64,000 nt of DNA from Amoebophrya sp. A120 (lineage: Eukaryota > Sar > Dinophyceae > Syndiniales > Amoebophryaceae), in assembly GCA_905178155.1 (NCBI GenBank), contig CAJINV010000029.1:127863-191862 (forward strand). The letters run 5' to 3'. The notes under the pieces are model-generated. The model did no database searches and had not been told where the DNA came from. It saw only the letters and a list, made by a program, of their open reading frames with translations. Position numbers and translations under genes: made by a program. This document shows, piece by piece, positions 43,997-54,249 of this stretch. Each line of letters opens with the position of its first letter. The first letter of the stretch is position 1.

Positions 43997-44449
43997 GTTG
44001 CGCTAGTCGTCGTGGTCGGCGACAGGAGGAATCAGCAACTAGAAGAAGGGGTAATTAAGTTCTTCCACGGAATACCTCCACCGAGACAACGACTGTTACG
44101 GCCACGTTCAAGGATGTAGCCGACGGGGTAGTAAGTAACACAATTCGGTCGTCGGGGAGGTGAAGCTGGCTGGATTCACGACGGCGCGATAGAACACCTG
44201 GACCTGGACCACGACCTGTTTAAACAATTTTTGATTTTGTATTGGCATGCAAAAAGAAAAAACAGTATAATACAAAAAACATTTCAATAGAACATGTTCA
44301 TCTTCATCATGCAGAAAACGCAAGAATTATACTATTGAAAAATACATCGGATCATTTCCACTCTGATACCGCTTTGATGCTGCAGAATGAAGTTGGTCTT
44401 TTGCAGGAACGCAACCGGCCCACGTCCAACAAACTGACGCCGCAGGAAA
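43997..44449. other. Gap upstream of a minus-strand gene
   Basis: A plus-strand open frame (43763-44119) crosses the start of the gene above but mostly lies inside an introner and antisense to the first exon. The rest is AT-rich with no recognised feature and probably includes the promoter. Confidence 0.5.
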
Positions 44450-45180
44450 ATGGTATTATTTCGGTTGTGGTTAGCGGTTGTAGCCAGGTATGGGAATGAT
44501 GGCGCCCTGCAAGGATGGTGTAAAAAATTGTCGGACGGAAAGAACCGGTGAAAGTTTATCAAGGAGCGTCAACACCTGAATCGCGGGATTACTCGACGCT
44601 TGTCTCTTGAGCTTTACCCAGCCCCGCTCTATCAAATGCAAATATGTCTGGGTCTGGAAGAATGGAAGATTTGTCATGCAAGTTTTTTATGATCGTTGAG
44701 GTCTGTAATGCATGGTCTAGCATCACAGATTTTGAGGGGGCTTTCTGATGCCTCTTCAGCATGAGAAATGCTCTCCCCACGTAGCACAAACTGAACTCAT
44801 CTTGCTGGGCATGCAATACAGATTTTTTTCGAATCCGAAGACAGCATCAAAAGTTACAACCTTCCGGACCCAGACATTTTTATATTTGATACGCTCGAAG
44901 GTCCGTCAAATCCGGAGGTTGAGCGCCGAACAGTTTTTTTCTTGCATGTTGGTGAAACCTCCTGTCGGGCTCGTGACGGTGCCTGAAAGTCGTGAGATAT
45001 GTATTTTCAGTTTGTCATGCAGAAAAACAGACTTCAAGATACGAATAATTCTTCATACAAAAGCACATCGATGCAGAAACTTTAAAATCAAGTATACCTT
45101 CCCCGAGAACAGGCGTTGACACTGCTTGCGCCGGCAGGGAATCGACCTAAGTGTATCTTCCTTCCAGGACAGGTTTCAAG
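44450..45180. repeat. Dispersed duplicate B (filled-site copy)
   Basis: Aligns with 33830-34330 over its whole length except for one insertion, the family A element at 44630-44889. Shared words include CTCGACGCTTGTCTCTTGAG, TCAAATCCGGAGGTTGAG and GACACTGCTTGCGCCGGCA. No confident coding frame on either strand. Confidence 0.9.
44630..44889. mobile_element. Introner element, family A, outside a recognisable exon
   Basis: TATCAAATGCAAATATGTCT at the left, CCGGACCCAGACATTTTTA then TTTGATA at the right. Perfect direct repeat CGCTC. The duplicate at 34.03 kb is the exact empty site (CCCCGCTCGAAG). Its termini are among the least diverged in the window. Confidence 0.96.
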
Positions 45181-47905
45181 GTCCGCGCGGGGTTACAGTA
45201 ACTGTAAGGAAAACGTGAAAAACCACTACTGGCGCTAGCACTGGCCGACGACAAGACGAGACTCTTCTCCGCCCCAGGTTCTACTGATTCGAGGCGACGA
45301 TTTACAGGCCAACGGCTGATGTTTCGCCGGTGCCGGTGTTTCGTGTTCCCTGCAGGGTTTATTTTTGGAAGTTTGTCATGCGAAACAGACACCATATTGC
45401 GTCCTCTGTGTGCAGAAGAAATCATACTCCGTGAAAAACGAAAACGAAGAGTGGGCCTCAGCCTCCATGATTCATTTGCATCACAGTGACATGATGGAAA
45501 AACTGTACACAATACAGTGGGTCGACGGTCGCTATGGTGACGCTGAGGACGGGGGTGGAAGGGAACAAGTGGACTTCGTCGGATAATTTACGTCTTCGCT
45601 AGTCCTGCTCACAACAGCATCCCGATCAGGCCCGGTTCCATCCGTTGTTCGAAGTTTTCAGGTTTGTTGATGATTCGTGTTCTAACTACAGGCGTTCCAC
45701 TCCTAAACTGTACGAAACTGTACGAATGTGTAGTACTAGGTAGTACGAAAATAATTTTTTGGCGCATTGAAAACAAAACAGAGCTGTGTTACCATGATAG
45801 GGACAATCACGTTCTTGAAGACCAATTTGGAATTTACAAAAACCTGCCTGATTCTGCGAAAGGCGAGGTTCGAGGCTGTCACTTTTATCTGGTCCTGCGA
45901 AGAGACGTGTTAGGACATAGCAGAAAACCGCTTTTTTATTCAACTGCAGACAAGAGCTAAATTATACACCCCGCGTTCAAGGAAAAACAAACTTGCTTCG
46001 AGACGCCGCTTTTTCACTCGCTACCTAAAACTGACTTTTTTCACTCGATAAAAGCGCATCTTTGATGTTCACTCGGTGCGGAAATGAGCATCATTTTGTC
46101 AAAAAACACAAGACGCTCAGATATAACTCATTCAAACAAATGGACCGACAACATACTACACAATAGACCTACGCACAAGGTGCAAACAAAGCAGATCCTT
46201 GGCTGCAACTGCAGAAACAAGAAAATTCAACACACGACTTCTTGCTCTCGAAAGCGCTTGTCCTTGTGTTCGTGAAGATACAATACGCAGCCGGGCCATA
46301 CCAGGCGCCACAGCGCAGACGCCGCACGGTGGGCCTGCGCGGTGCCCCCATTTAGCCCAAATGGGCCAAATGGAGGAGGGCGGATACAACATGGCCCCAA
46401 GCCCGGGCGACGGGGCGCCCCGCGAGCGCAGTGGGCCCGATAACCGGAAGCGCGCAAAGCAATGCGTACAGTCAGCGCCGGCCGGCCGGCGCCAGCGCCA
46501 AGCGCCAAAAGTCTGCGCGCCAGGGTGGTGGCTGGCCCTGCCAGGGTGGTGGCGCGCGCCTTTCCAGCCGCTGGGGGTCCAGAATTAGTGTCACAGGTTC
46601 CCGCGGTCCAGGCCCAGACATAATAGCAACGCATACGGCGCGAAAACTAGTCCCAGCATCCGACGCAGGGCCGCAAGCCGCTCGCAGAGCAGCTGAGCAA
46701 CCTAAAGAGACTGGCCGGGACCGCGAAACATGTCGCGCAAAGGGAAGTACTCCGGCCGTGCAAAATAAATGCTAGCAACGACGCCCGTCTTTTCTCATCA
46801 CGCTGACGAGTGGCCCGGCGCGGTCGGGGACTGAAATAAGACGGGGCGGAGACGCACGACAGGGGACGGGCAAACGGACCACCTGCGCCGATCCGGCGGC
46901 ATTGCCCGTCGCGATCAAGCGGGGCACGGCCGGAAAGCGCCGGGCGGCAGAAATAAGCTGCCAGCCCTTGCGCGCAAACATCTTATCGTGGTTGGAAGGA
47001 TTTCGCTGCTTCAGTAAAGACAAGAAGCTGATCATGATCACGGTAAGTGTCGTTGTGCACAACGTCGCCGAGAAGTAGAAAAAGATGGATGTAGTTCTTC
47101 GCTCATGTTGTAGCTTCGTGACTGACGGTTCACTGCTCTAAGACTTAAGTGTTGCACTCATAGCCTAGCTCATTTTTGCAACCACTTCTCGCAGCTGTCT
47201 CGTCCATGCATGTCAACCTCAGAACTCAACTCTGTTATGAAAGCGCACTCGTGCCAGACAAAGATACATCACGCAACAACACGAACACGAGGGCTTGCTT
47301 TAAAACAGAAGCTCTCGGTGGTGCAGCGCCTTGGCCCTACTATGTAAGGCTGCTGGCGGCAGGGCCGGGACACCCAGGCAATTCGAGCAAGTTTCTTTTG
47401 CGAAGCCGATGCGGCGCAGCGGACGCAGTTGCAGCGCTTTTGCTACAGTGCTCTAGCTGGTGCGCGGGTTTGACAGTCTTCACCAGGACTTTTCGCTCGG
47501 TACTTCTTCGTGAAAGAAGTGCACCATCCTCAAGAAGAAGCCTTCCGTAAGAAGTGCACCAGCCTCAAAGCTAGGGCTGCTCTGTATCTTTAGTATCGGT
47601 CCATCATAAGTAATCCTGTATTTTTAGTACTCTGCTCTTAATCAATGCCAGAAGAGTTGTATCATAAAATTATTAAAAATTATTAACAAGGGGTGAGTTC
47701 GAACTTTGATTTTGTTTTTCGTCGGACATTATGACGTAGAGGACTGAAGCCGAGTAAGAAATAGCAAATAAGACGGCCCAAAACAGTTTGACTTTGGATA
47801 GTGTTTTGAGTTGTAAAGATCTACTTTCTGAACCAATTTATTACGAAGAACGGTAGCAGGAGAAACGCAAAGAAAGCCACTCTCAACCGGTCTGCACTAC
47901 TCGTC
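45181..47905. other. Gap without a confident gene
   Basis: Short open frames on both strands only. About 120 bp from 46390 repeat the GC-rich segment at 35790. At 46609-46635 a family A right end is present (CCAGGCCCAGACATAATAGC then GCATA) with no left end found, so it is a solo or decayed copy. 46640-46775 is open on the plus strand and 46772-47000 on the minus strand; neither is convincing. 47580-47900 is AT-rich. Confidence 0.5.
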
Positions 47906-49114
47906 TTACTTTCTCGCGGCGAAGCACCACCCAGCAGTACGCCGCTTGCGCGTACAAGTAGAGGTAGTCGAAGCCGCGGTCTTCACCTCGCCGTCCGCAT
48001 GGTCCGTCCCAGACACTGGCTCCTTCGCATCCTGGTCCAGGCCCGACTCAGGATCGTTCGTGCCCGACGGTCCCGCCAGCTCTTCATCCGTAGTGGACAG
48101 CTGCGCGGGTATGGAAGTGTCAGAATCGAAATTGACAAAATCGAAACGATTTGTCATGCACAAAATGGATTCCAGTTCGAACCCAGTTTCTAAGTGGCGC
48201 ATGACAAATTCTGGTGGTGCCTAAATCCATTCTGTGGCGCTGTTTAGGCAAAGAAGACCGATTCTCTCATGCTGCTTTAGCAGCTCGAGCTATAACCCCA
48301 AACAGGCTTACAATCGGCCTCACTTGCCTGCTCTGCAACACACGCATTTCGCGTCATGCATTTTATGCATCACAAATTTTTCGATTTTGTCAATTTCGAT
48401 CCTGACATTTCCATAGCGGGGTCGTGGTGGGTAACGGCCGCTTCCGCCTGGTCCTTGCTGAGTAGACATCGCTCCTTTTCCGGCGGGATGAATACCCAGC
48501 TGGAAGGTACAAGCGTTATCAGGCCCAAGCCCCCTTCGGGTTCGACGGACTCCACCGAGAGATCGGGCCTGGCGTCGGCGATCTCGCGCGGGGGGGGTAT
48601 CCAAGAAAAAAACGTTGTTGGTGTAAATTTGTGATGCGCAACATGCAAAAAGATTGCGTCTGTCATGCTTGGCATGCGTCGTAGTGTCCATTAAAGGGCG
48701 TTTTCACATTCACGTAGCATCTGCGCATGACAGGTTTTTGCTGTCATGCGAGACGAATTTGTAATGCTGTTCCTCAAAAAAACTTACACCGGCAATGTTT
48801 TTTTCTCGGATATGGGGGAAGAAGACCTCGGGACCGACTCGGATTTCGTCGTCGTCCTCGGATTTCGCGATCTTCTTCTCATCGAACGGAGCAAACATCT
48901 TGTCCCGCAAGACCCGGAACTCGTTCCGACCGCTGACGACGCTCTTCCCGCAGAGATAACAACCCGCGCAGCAGCAGCCTACAGCGAGAATTGGAACGCC
49001 GCAGCAGCAGCCTACAGCGACATCGCCGATGCTCTTGATTTTTTCGCAGAAGGGCACGCCGGGGTCGACGTAAGCTGGGTTTTTGGACCAGAATGTCTCG
49101 CCGGGGTCGGACAT
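47906..49114 (-). CDS. Unidentified 225-residue protein with cysteine-triplet segment
   Basis: Minus-strand exons 49114-48813, 48597-48416 and 48109-47906. Removing the two introners plus 5 nt each gives 678 nt (226 codons with stop). Junctions: CCC CAC CCG CGC and CCC GCG CAG CTG. The N-terminal part has a short hydrophobic stretch with clustered cysteines (VGCCCGVPILAVGCCCAGC), which could be a membrane segment with acylation sites or a metal site; its DNA is a small in-frame duplication (two AGCAGCAGCCTACAGCGA units). The C-terminus is acidic and Ser/Thr-rich, ending in a basic tail. No family was recognised. Confidence 0.87.
48110..48415. mobile_element. Introner element, family H
   Basis: Left end TATGGAAGTGTCAGAATCGA, with AATTGACAAAATCGAAACG next to it; right end GATTTTGTCAATTTCGATCC then TGACATTTCCATA. 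Very well conserved inverted repeat of about 45 bp. Perfect direct repeat GCGGG. Removal keeps the minus-strand frame. Confidence 0.95.
48598..48812. mobile_element. Introner element, family I
   Basis: Left end TATCCAAGAAAAAAACGTTG then TTGGTGTAAATTTG; right end ACTTACACCGGCAATGTTTT then TTTTCTCGGATA. Flanks GGGGG/TGGGG. Removal keeps the minus-strand frame. Confidence 0.93.
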
Positions 49115-50800
49115 TTCTTCGCTTCAAGCCGGTTTTTGGACCAGAAAGAACAGTTTTATACTTTTATCGCTTTTTTCTGTTTCTCAATTAAAAAAAAAGG
49201 ACCCAAAAGAAAACTGTTTGTTGTTGAGCAAAAGATCAATCACGACGTGCCGAAAGATATCAGTGATCATGATGATGATATTACCCAGTAAAGGGCTCGA
49301 AGGAGGAATCGTACGATTCCATTACAGCACAGTAAATGGATCTTCTCTCTATCCGATCGAGCACTTTTTCACGAGGACTTCTGGTGGTTTGTGTGGTTTT
49401 TCTTTATGATAGAGGTAGTACGAACGTTTTTTTTGTCTATATGATAGATGGCTCTTTTTTCGGGGGCCTTGAACCTTTGACGCACGTAAGAATAAGAAAG
49501 AAAACTCTACGCAAACGCTAACTACGAGGGGTGGGTAGACGATTTTCTTTCGGGAAGAGGGGCTTTAAAATTTCAGAAATCTCCATCAATGTTCATCCTT
49601 CAGAACACTCGAAGAATATCGAGATTCGTGCGAAATATTTCGGCATTGATGTAGTCCCAAAAGACTGTCGAGTTGGAAAATTCAGTTTCTTGTTTTGCAT
49701 TTTCAGCAAGAGAAATTCCTTTTTCTCTTCTCATTCTTCTCGCGAAAAAACAATTTTTCATCAGAAAAAACTCAACAGATGTTTTTCGTTTTCTTCACAA
49801 ATAGCTATGGCTAAACACCCTGCCCAGGCAATGAAAGAAAGAAAAAAGCACGAACGATGATCGGCCGATGGTGTCTCCACTCACAACGAGTCATCTTCGC
49901 TCGGTTTTCCACGCGCTGTCGAAGGAAACGAAACAACCCAATTGTGTCCTCATTCAAAAATAACGAACAAGCAGCACGACGCGTACATCGCATGTGCAAA
50001 CCTAGTTCTATTGAAAGCCTCGGCCGCCGATTCGCGACTTCGTTGCTCCACCTCAAAATATTCCTATAGAGAATGCGTATCCGCAGCTATTTTTATTCTC
50101 GCTATTCAATGCGATCTACTTGGTCAAACCAATTTCAGATCCGAAATCATTCGTGCAAAAGGAGGTCACGGCGACTTGCGAAGCAGCTTCGACGGATATT
50201 CATCTTCTTGGAAACAAACCTTTCGCGAATCTTCTCATCTGGCTTTTCTGTTTACGTTTAATTTTGTCAGAAGTTAATTTTGGTGGAGTAAGTCTAAAGT
50301 CATGATTTTTTGTCTACGGTGCAATTGGTATTTTGAATGAATAATTAAGATGAATAAATGTATTTTTATCACTTGTTTCAGGAGCAATTTTACAAACAAA
50401 AATAATTGGTGTACACTGGTAAAACTATAGGTGTTGAGGATTTTTTTTTGCGGTTGAGTCTACACTTGTAATCAACTGTGAATTAAGGTACATCTACATT
50501 CTGGTAGTCCGCAGCAGCGGCCGAAATGAGAGAAGCTTTGATTTTCTTTGATTGTAAGATTTCTTCGAAGCTAGTCTTCAGCGTATATGAGGTTGTAGGT
50601 ACACCACGTCCTATCACTCCAGCGTTCATTTCGTGGAAGCACTACAGTATACAAATGGTCTTCTCGTCATCTGTGTACAACCTAACTTCCGTTATTCCGC
50701 CCTTCCATTCACGAGTTTATGTTTGTGTAAAACAAACTCACTCCCAGCACCATTTCCGAAATGACGATGTTTGCCCTGCTGCGGCTGCTGCGGAGACAAA
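49115..50800. other. Gap between two minus-strand genes
   Basis: AT-rich, with several short plus-strand open frames and no introner ends. Upstream and promoter sequence for the gene starting at 49114 should lie in the first few hundred bases. Confidence 0.5.
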
Positions 50801-50969
50801 CTGATCGGGGAGGGGGGGAAAGTAATGCTAATGCACATGCGTACTCAGACTTACAAGAAGTTGAAGCTGTCATGCAAAACAAGCTTTGAAATGGTCCTCG
50901 CAGCACACAAACGCATGCACCAGATGCAAGACAAATCTCGATACCGGGAGGGAAACTTATTTTTTGTGA

Positions 50970-52799
50970 TACCCGCAGTCTGCTCTTCCATGTGCTCGGT
51001 GTCCTGCTGTACCTCGGTTTTGTGAGTAATTGCGTTTGTCATGCGCGAAATTGGAATGAAGTGGCTCTTTATCTGTCATGCTTAGAAACGAAAACCCATC
51101 TGCGAAGCACATCATTTTATACGACCTATACCTCCTGCTTCATCCGTTGCAGGTTGTTGTGCCGGATTTTTCGGTATGCAGTGCTTCAAATACTTCTACC
51201 ACAATTTCATCGTCAGGATGGACGTGTGTTACGCTACAAACGGATGAAACGTAATTTTCAAAACTTGTTGTGCGCCACACCAGGATGCAGTAGAAGGGCA
51301 GATTCATTGATACGCTATGCGCATGACAAAGCTGCATGACAAACTTTTAACAGCAGAGGTAGTTGTAGAAGTAAGAAGTAATTATGTCATCGGATACCAA
51401 AGTCGTCTGCTCCATGTCGTGCAACATCGTGTAGAAGGTGCTCAGGGAATATGACCATGCACAACTTACGTATTCTTATACCCCTCCCTCTTTTTGAAAT
51501 ACATGACAAAACGACACTCCTGGACGATTCCGCATGAAAAGTTGCTCCTGTACTGCTTGTCAAGTAGCAGCACCTGCGCCTAAGGCAGGCGTTACAAAGC
51601 GTTTGATTAGGTTGGCGTAAGAGGCACAATTTAGCATGGCAAATCAGGAAGGAGAAAGAAATTTGTTCCATTTTTCGTGCACCACTTTCATAAGAAAGGA
51701 TCCGGTTTCTGATCCACGACGGTCCTGTTGTTGTTTTTTTCTCGGTGCCGAAAGTCAATCAATTTCCTTTCTCAAATCCAAGGTCCATTAGCAAGACAAA
51801 AAGTCAAAAGATAGATGAAAGTTTGTCATGCAGAAACCACCTCGAAAATTTCTTTTGTCATGCAGAATCAAGAGCCACTATCAAACCAAAATTTGTAATA
51901 TACCAGTGCGTCGCGTTTCCGAGCATCAGGGTATGACAGTGCACAAACCCCCCTTCCCTCATTTGTCATGGAAAATACTCAATCCACTCCTTTCCTCTTG
52001 GCACTGTTTGCATGACAAGTTCTGGTAGCCCAAATACCACTAAAGTCCAGTGCAAACTTGTCATGCAAAATCTTATTAGTGATGCTTGTGTTGCCGCTCA
52101 TGCTGTACAAATGAGGATGAGGGGGAGTTGTGCACTGATGTCATACAGGGGCTTCCGGTAGTAAAAGGCATCGTACTCCATCTTGTACTTGGTTTGCGGT
52201 TATGCACTGCAAATATGGTGTCTGGCGTCTAGAAACATGCGAACGTTGGAAGTTGTAATGCTGGTCTTCTAGATATTCCTATGCAACCAAAATGTATCGT
52301 AGTACTTATACGCATGACCAGCGAAAGTTGTGCTCTTTTTTGTACATACAAAAACGTAGTTCTGCATGCGAACTATGCATGGAAAAGCGCCTTACAAACT
52401 TGTCATGCTTGGCTGCATCACAAGTTCTTGTCATGCTTGGCTGCTGGTGTTTTCTTTTCATCATCCACAGTCCAGCATCACAAGTTTCCACACCCAGACA
52501 TATTTGCGTCCCATAGCGGTGCCCCGATGGTGACCACTTCTTTCGTCGCTGCATCAAGGTGAAAAGGTAGGGCTTTTTCGAACTGATTTGTCATGCGGAC
52601 ACTCTAATGATGCTCCTTGCTACAAACAATTACGATAAACATGTTTGTGATGCATATATTGCTAGCTTCACTGGCTCATCACTTGACAGTAGAAGCCCTT
52701 TTGCATGACAAATCCTTGATTTCCAAAAAACGGCTTTCACCTATCCTATGGAGCGCGGGTGGAGCACCCGGCAGACGACGTCTTGGAGGAAATCGGCAT
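50970..52799 (-). CDS. Unidentified multi-exon protein, 3' end uncertain
   Basis: Minus strand. Start ATG 52799; exons 52799-52749, 52552-52516, 52200-52146, 51931-51904, 51766-51693 and 51449 to about 51390. All junctions read through, four by removal of an introner (the family J one as an exact 196-nt gap, the others as element plus 5 nt) and one by a GT-AG intron (51903-51767). The protein begins MPISSKTSSAGCSTR and has a compact middle (TKYKMEYDAFYYRKPL; ATHWKLIDFRHREKNNN). Further coding-like pieces at about 51290-51170 (THVHPDDEIVVEVFEALH) and 51030-50970 (EVQQDTEHMEEQTAG) probably continue it, but those introns were not resolved. No family was recognised. Confidence 0.7.
51450..51692. 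mobile_element. Introner element, family G, diverged
   Basis: Left end TATGACCATGCACAACTTAC with CCCCTCCCTC beyond; right end TTTTTCGTGCACCACTTTCA then TA. Flanks GGGAA/AGAAA. Removal gives CCT TTC TTG AGC in the minus-strand frame. Confidence 0.78.
51767..51903 (-). other. Canonical GT-AG spliceosomal intron
   Basis: Minus-strand GTATATTAC donor after ACGCACTG and GAGAAAG acceptor. Splicing gives CAC TGG AAA TTG. Contains TTTGTCATGCAGAA words but no paired introner ends. Confidence 0.65.
51932..52145. mobile_element. Introner element, family G
   Basis: Left end TATGACAGTGCACAAACCCC; right end GGGGGAGTTGTGCACTGATG then TCATA. Perfect direct repeat CAGGG. Removal gives CCC CTG ATG CTC in the minus-strand frame. 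Confidence 0.94.
52201..52515. mobile_element. Introner element, family A
   Basis: TATGCACTGCAAATATGGTG then TCTGGCGTCTAG; right end CACACCCAGACATATTTGC then CCATA. Perfect direct repeat GCGGT. Removal gives GCA CCG CAA ACC in the minus-strand frame. Confidence 0.93.
52553..52748. mobile_element. Introner element, family J
   Basis: AGGTGAAAAGGTAGGGCTTT at the left and GGCTTTCACCTATCCTA at the right, each with GATTTGTCATGC/GCATGACAAATC inward, form an imperfect inverted repeat. Removing 52553-52748 joins CGC GCT CCA to GCA GCG ACG on the minus strand. Direct repeat not clear. Confidence 0.7.
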
Positions 52800-54249
52800 T
52801 GTGTTTGTGTTGGATGGGCGATATGCATGAGAAATTTTCAGCATTCCAAACTTGTCACGCAGTCTTGCATGCACGATGGTATAGACGTCACACGTTTGCT
52901 TTGTTTTTCATGTGTTTTATCAAGCTACAATATGGATAATCCATTTAGAAAAGTTTGGACTGAGGGAAAATTCGTCTTGCATACTACTGCGACTCCTTGG
53001 CTGTGTAATCCTGTTGGTTCTCCTGCCTGGTGTGAAACAAACGGCGTCAGGCGCTCGTTGACGCAGTGAGACCAACTGGTACGCACTATCTTTTTGTTTC
53101 GAGCTCGAAAGTTCGAAGATCGTCCTCTTGGTGTAAAAAACCGGCTTTTCAAGGGGCAGAAGATCAAGATGCACTTCGGACTCTTCCGTTTCGATCAATG
53201 AGACAAGCTCATGCGACGTTTTTAAATAATATTCGAAACTCACAACCAGCGGGCACGAATACGATCGACGACATTCGATGCGTGACGAAGACAAAACGTC
53301 TCACATCGATCACCCTCGCCTCGATTCGTTGCTCAACACGGGTCGATCAATCCGTCCGAAGAAGGAGTCTAGTACTTTTACTTAATATTACTAAGCCTAA
53401 GGTATAAACCGATAAAATACGGATCGAAAAAACGAATTCACTCGCCGAATACGTAGCGAAGCACTCAAGGTGAGTCGAAACCTAGCGCGATTCCAAAATT
53501 TTGTAGAAATAGAATTCATTTTTACAAATGAAAATCCTTTATACAAACCGAAACCACGACGCTCTTGTTCTAGCGGACCGAGTAGACAAAGATAATGACG
53601 ATATGGTAATCACGACGTTCTTCTGCCAAGTTGTCCGAGGACGAAAGCAGTGGCGCAGACAGCATCGAGGAACGAAGACCGTGACGTTTGTGTCAAGAAA
53701 CCGAATAGCACCATGCGAGCACTTTCTCAGCCATCGCTTCTGTTGGTGCGGCTTACCTACAGAAATGGATCTTTACTGAACCTGAAGCAGTAGATCTGCA
53801 CAATTTCGATTAGCCATCAATATTTCATCATCGTGGTCGCGCTCAACATCTACTTGATTTTGCATTTACTTGTTCCAACCGACTGAGTACGATCTGGACG
53901 CTCACAGGCGGAAAACGCGGAAGGCAAAATCTCACATGAAGACTGGCTCCTTCCATGACAGCCTGCTGATAAGCATTGCTTTTTCCAGCGTCGCTTTCGA
54001 GATTCTGAAAAAATATTACGAGCGAAGTCAACCGGTTTATTTCTTTTTCGCTCGGCGTCCATTGTAAAACAATTTCAACGTGGGAAAGTTCCTGTTTCGG
54101 TAAGAAAAAATCAAGTAAAGTACTCCTACTTGCTGCTCAAGAAAATACTGTTGCGCTGTCGACCAACAGCTTGCTCTGTCATCTCCAAAAGCTGAAGTGG
54201 TTTCCCGTTTCCGGAAGATGAAATTATGTATCTATACAACAGTCCCACA
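52800..54249. other. Gap with only weak coding signals
   Basis: A minus-strand frame at 53294-52920 (124 codons, containing SFEYYLKTSHELVSLI) could be a small gene but has no supporting junctions or family. The remaining open frames on both strands are short. No introner ends were seen. Confidence 0.4.

Noticed and set aside
46609-46635. A full family A introner ending at 46635
   Set aside because: Only the right end is present; no left terminus with a matching flank was found upstream.
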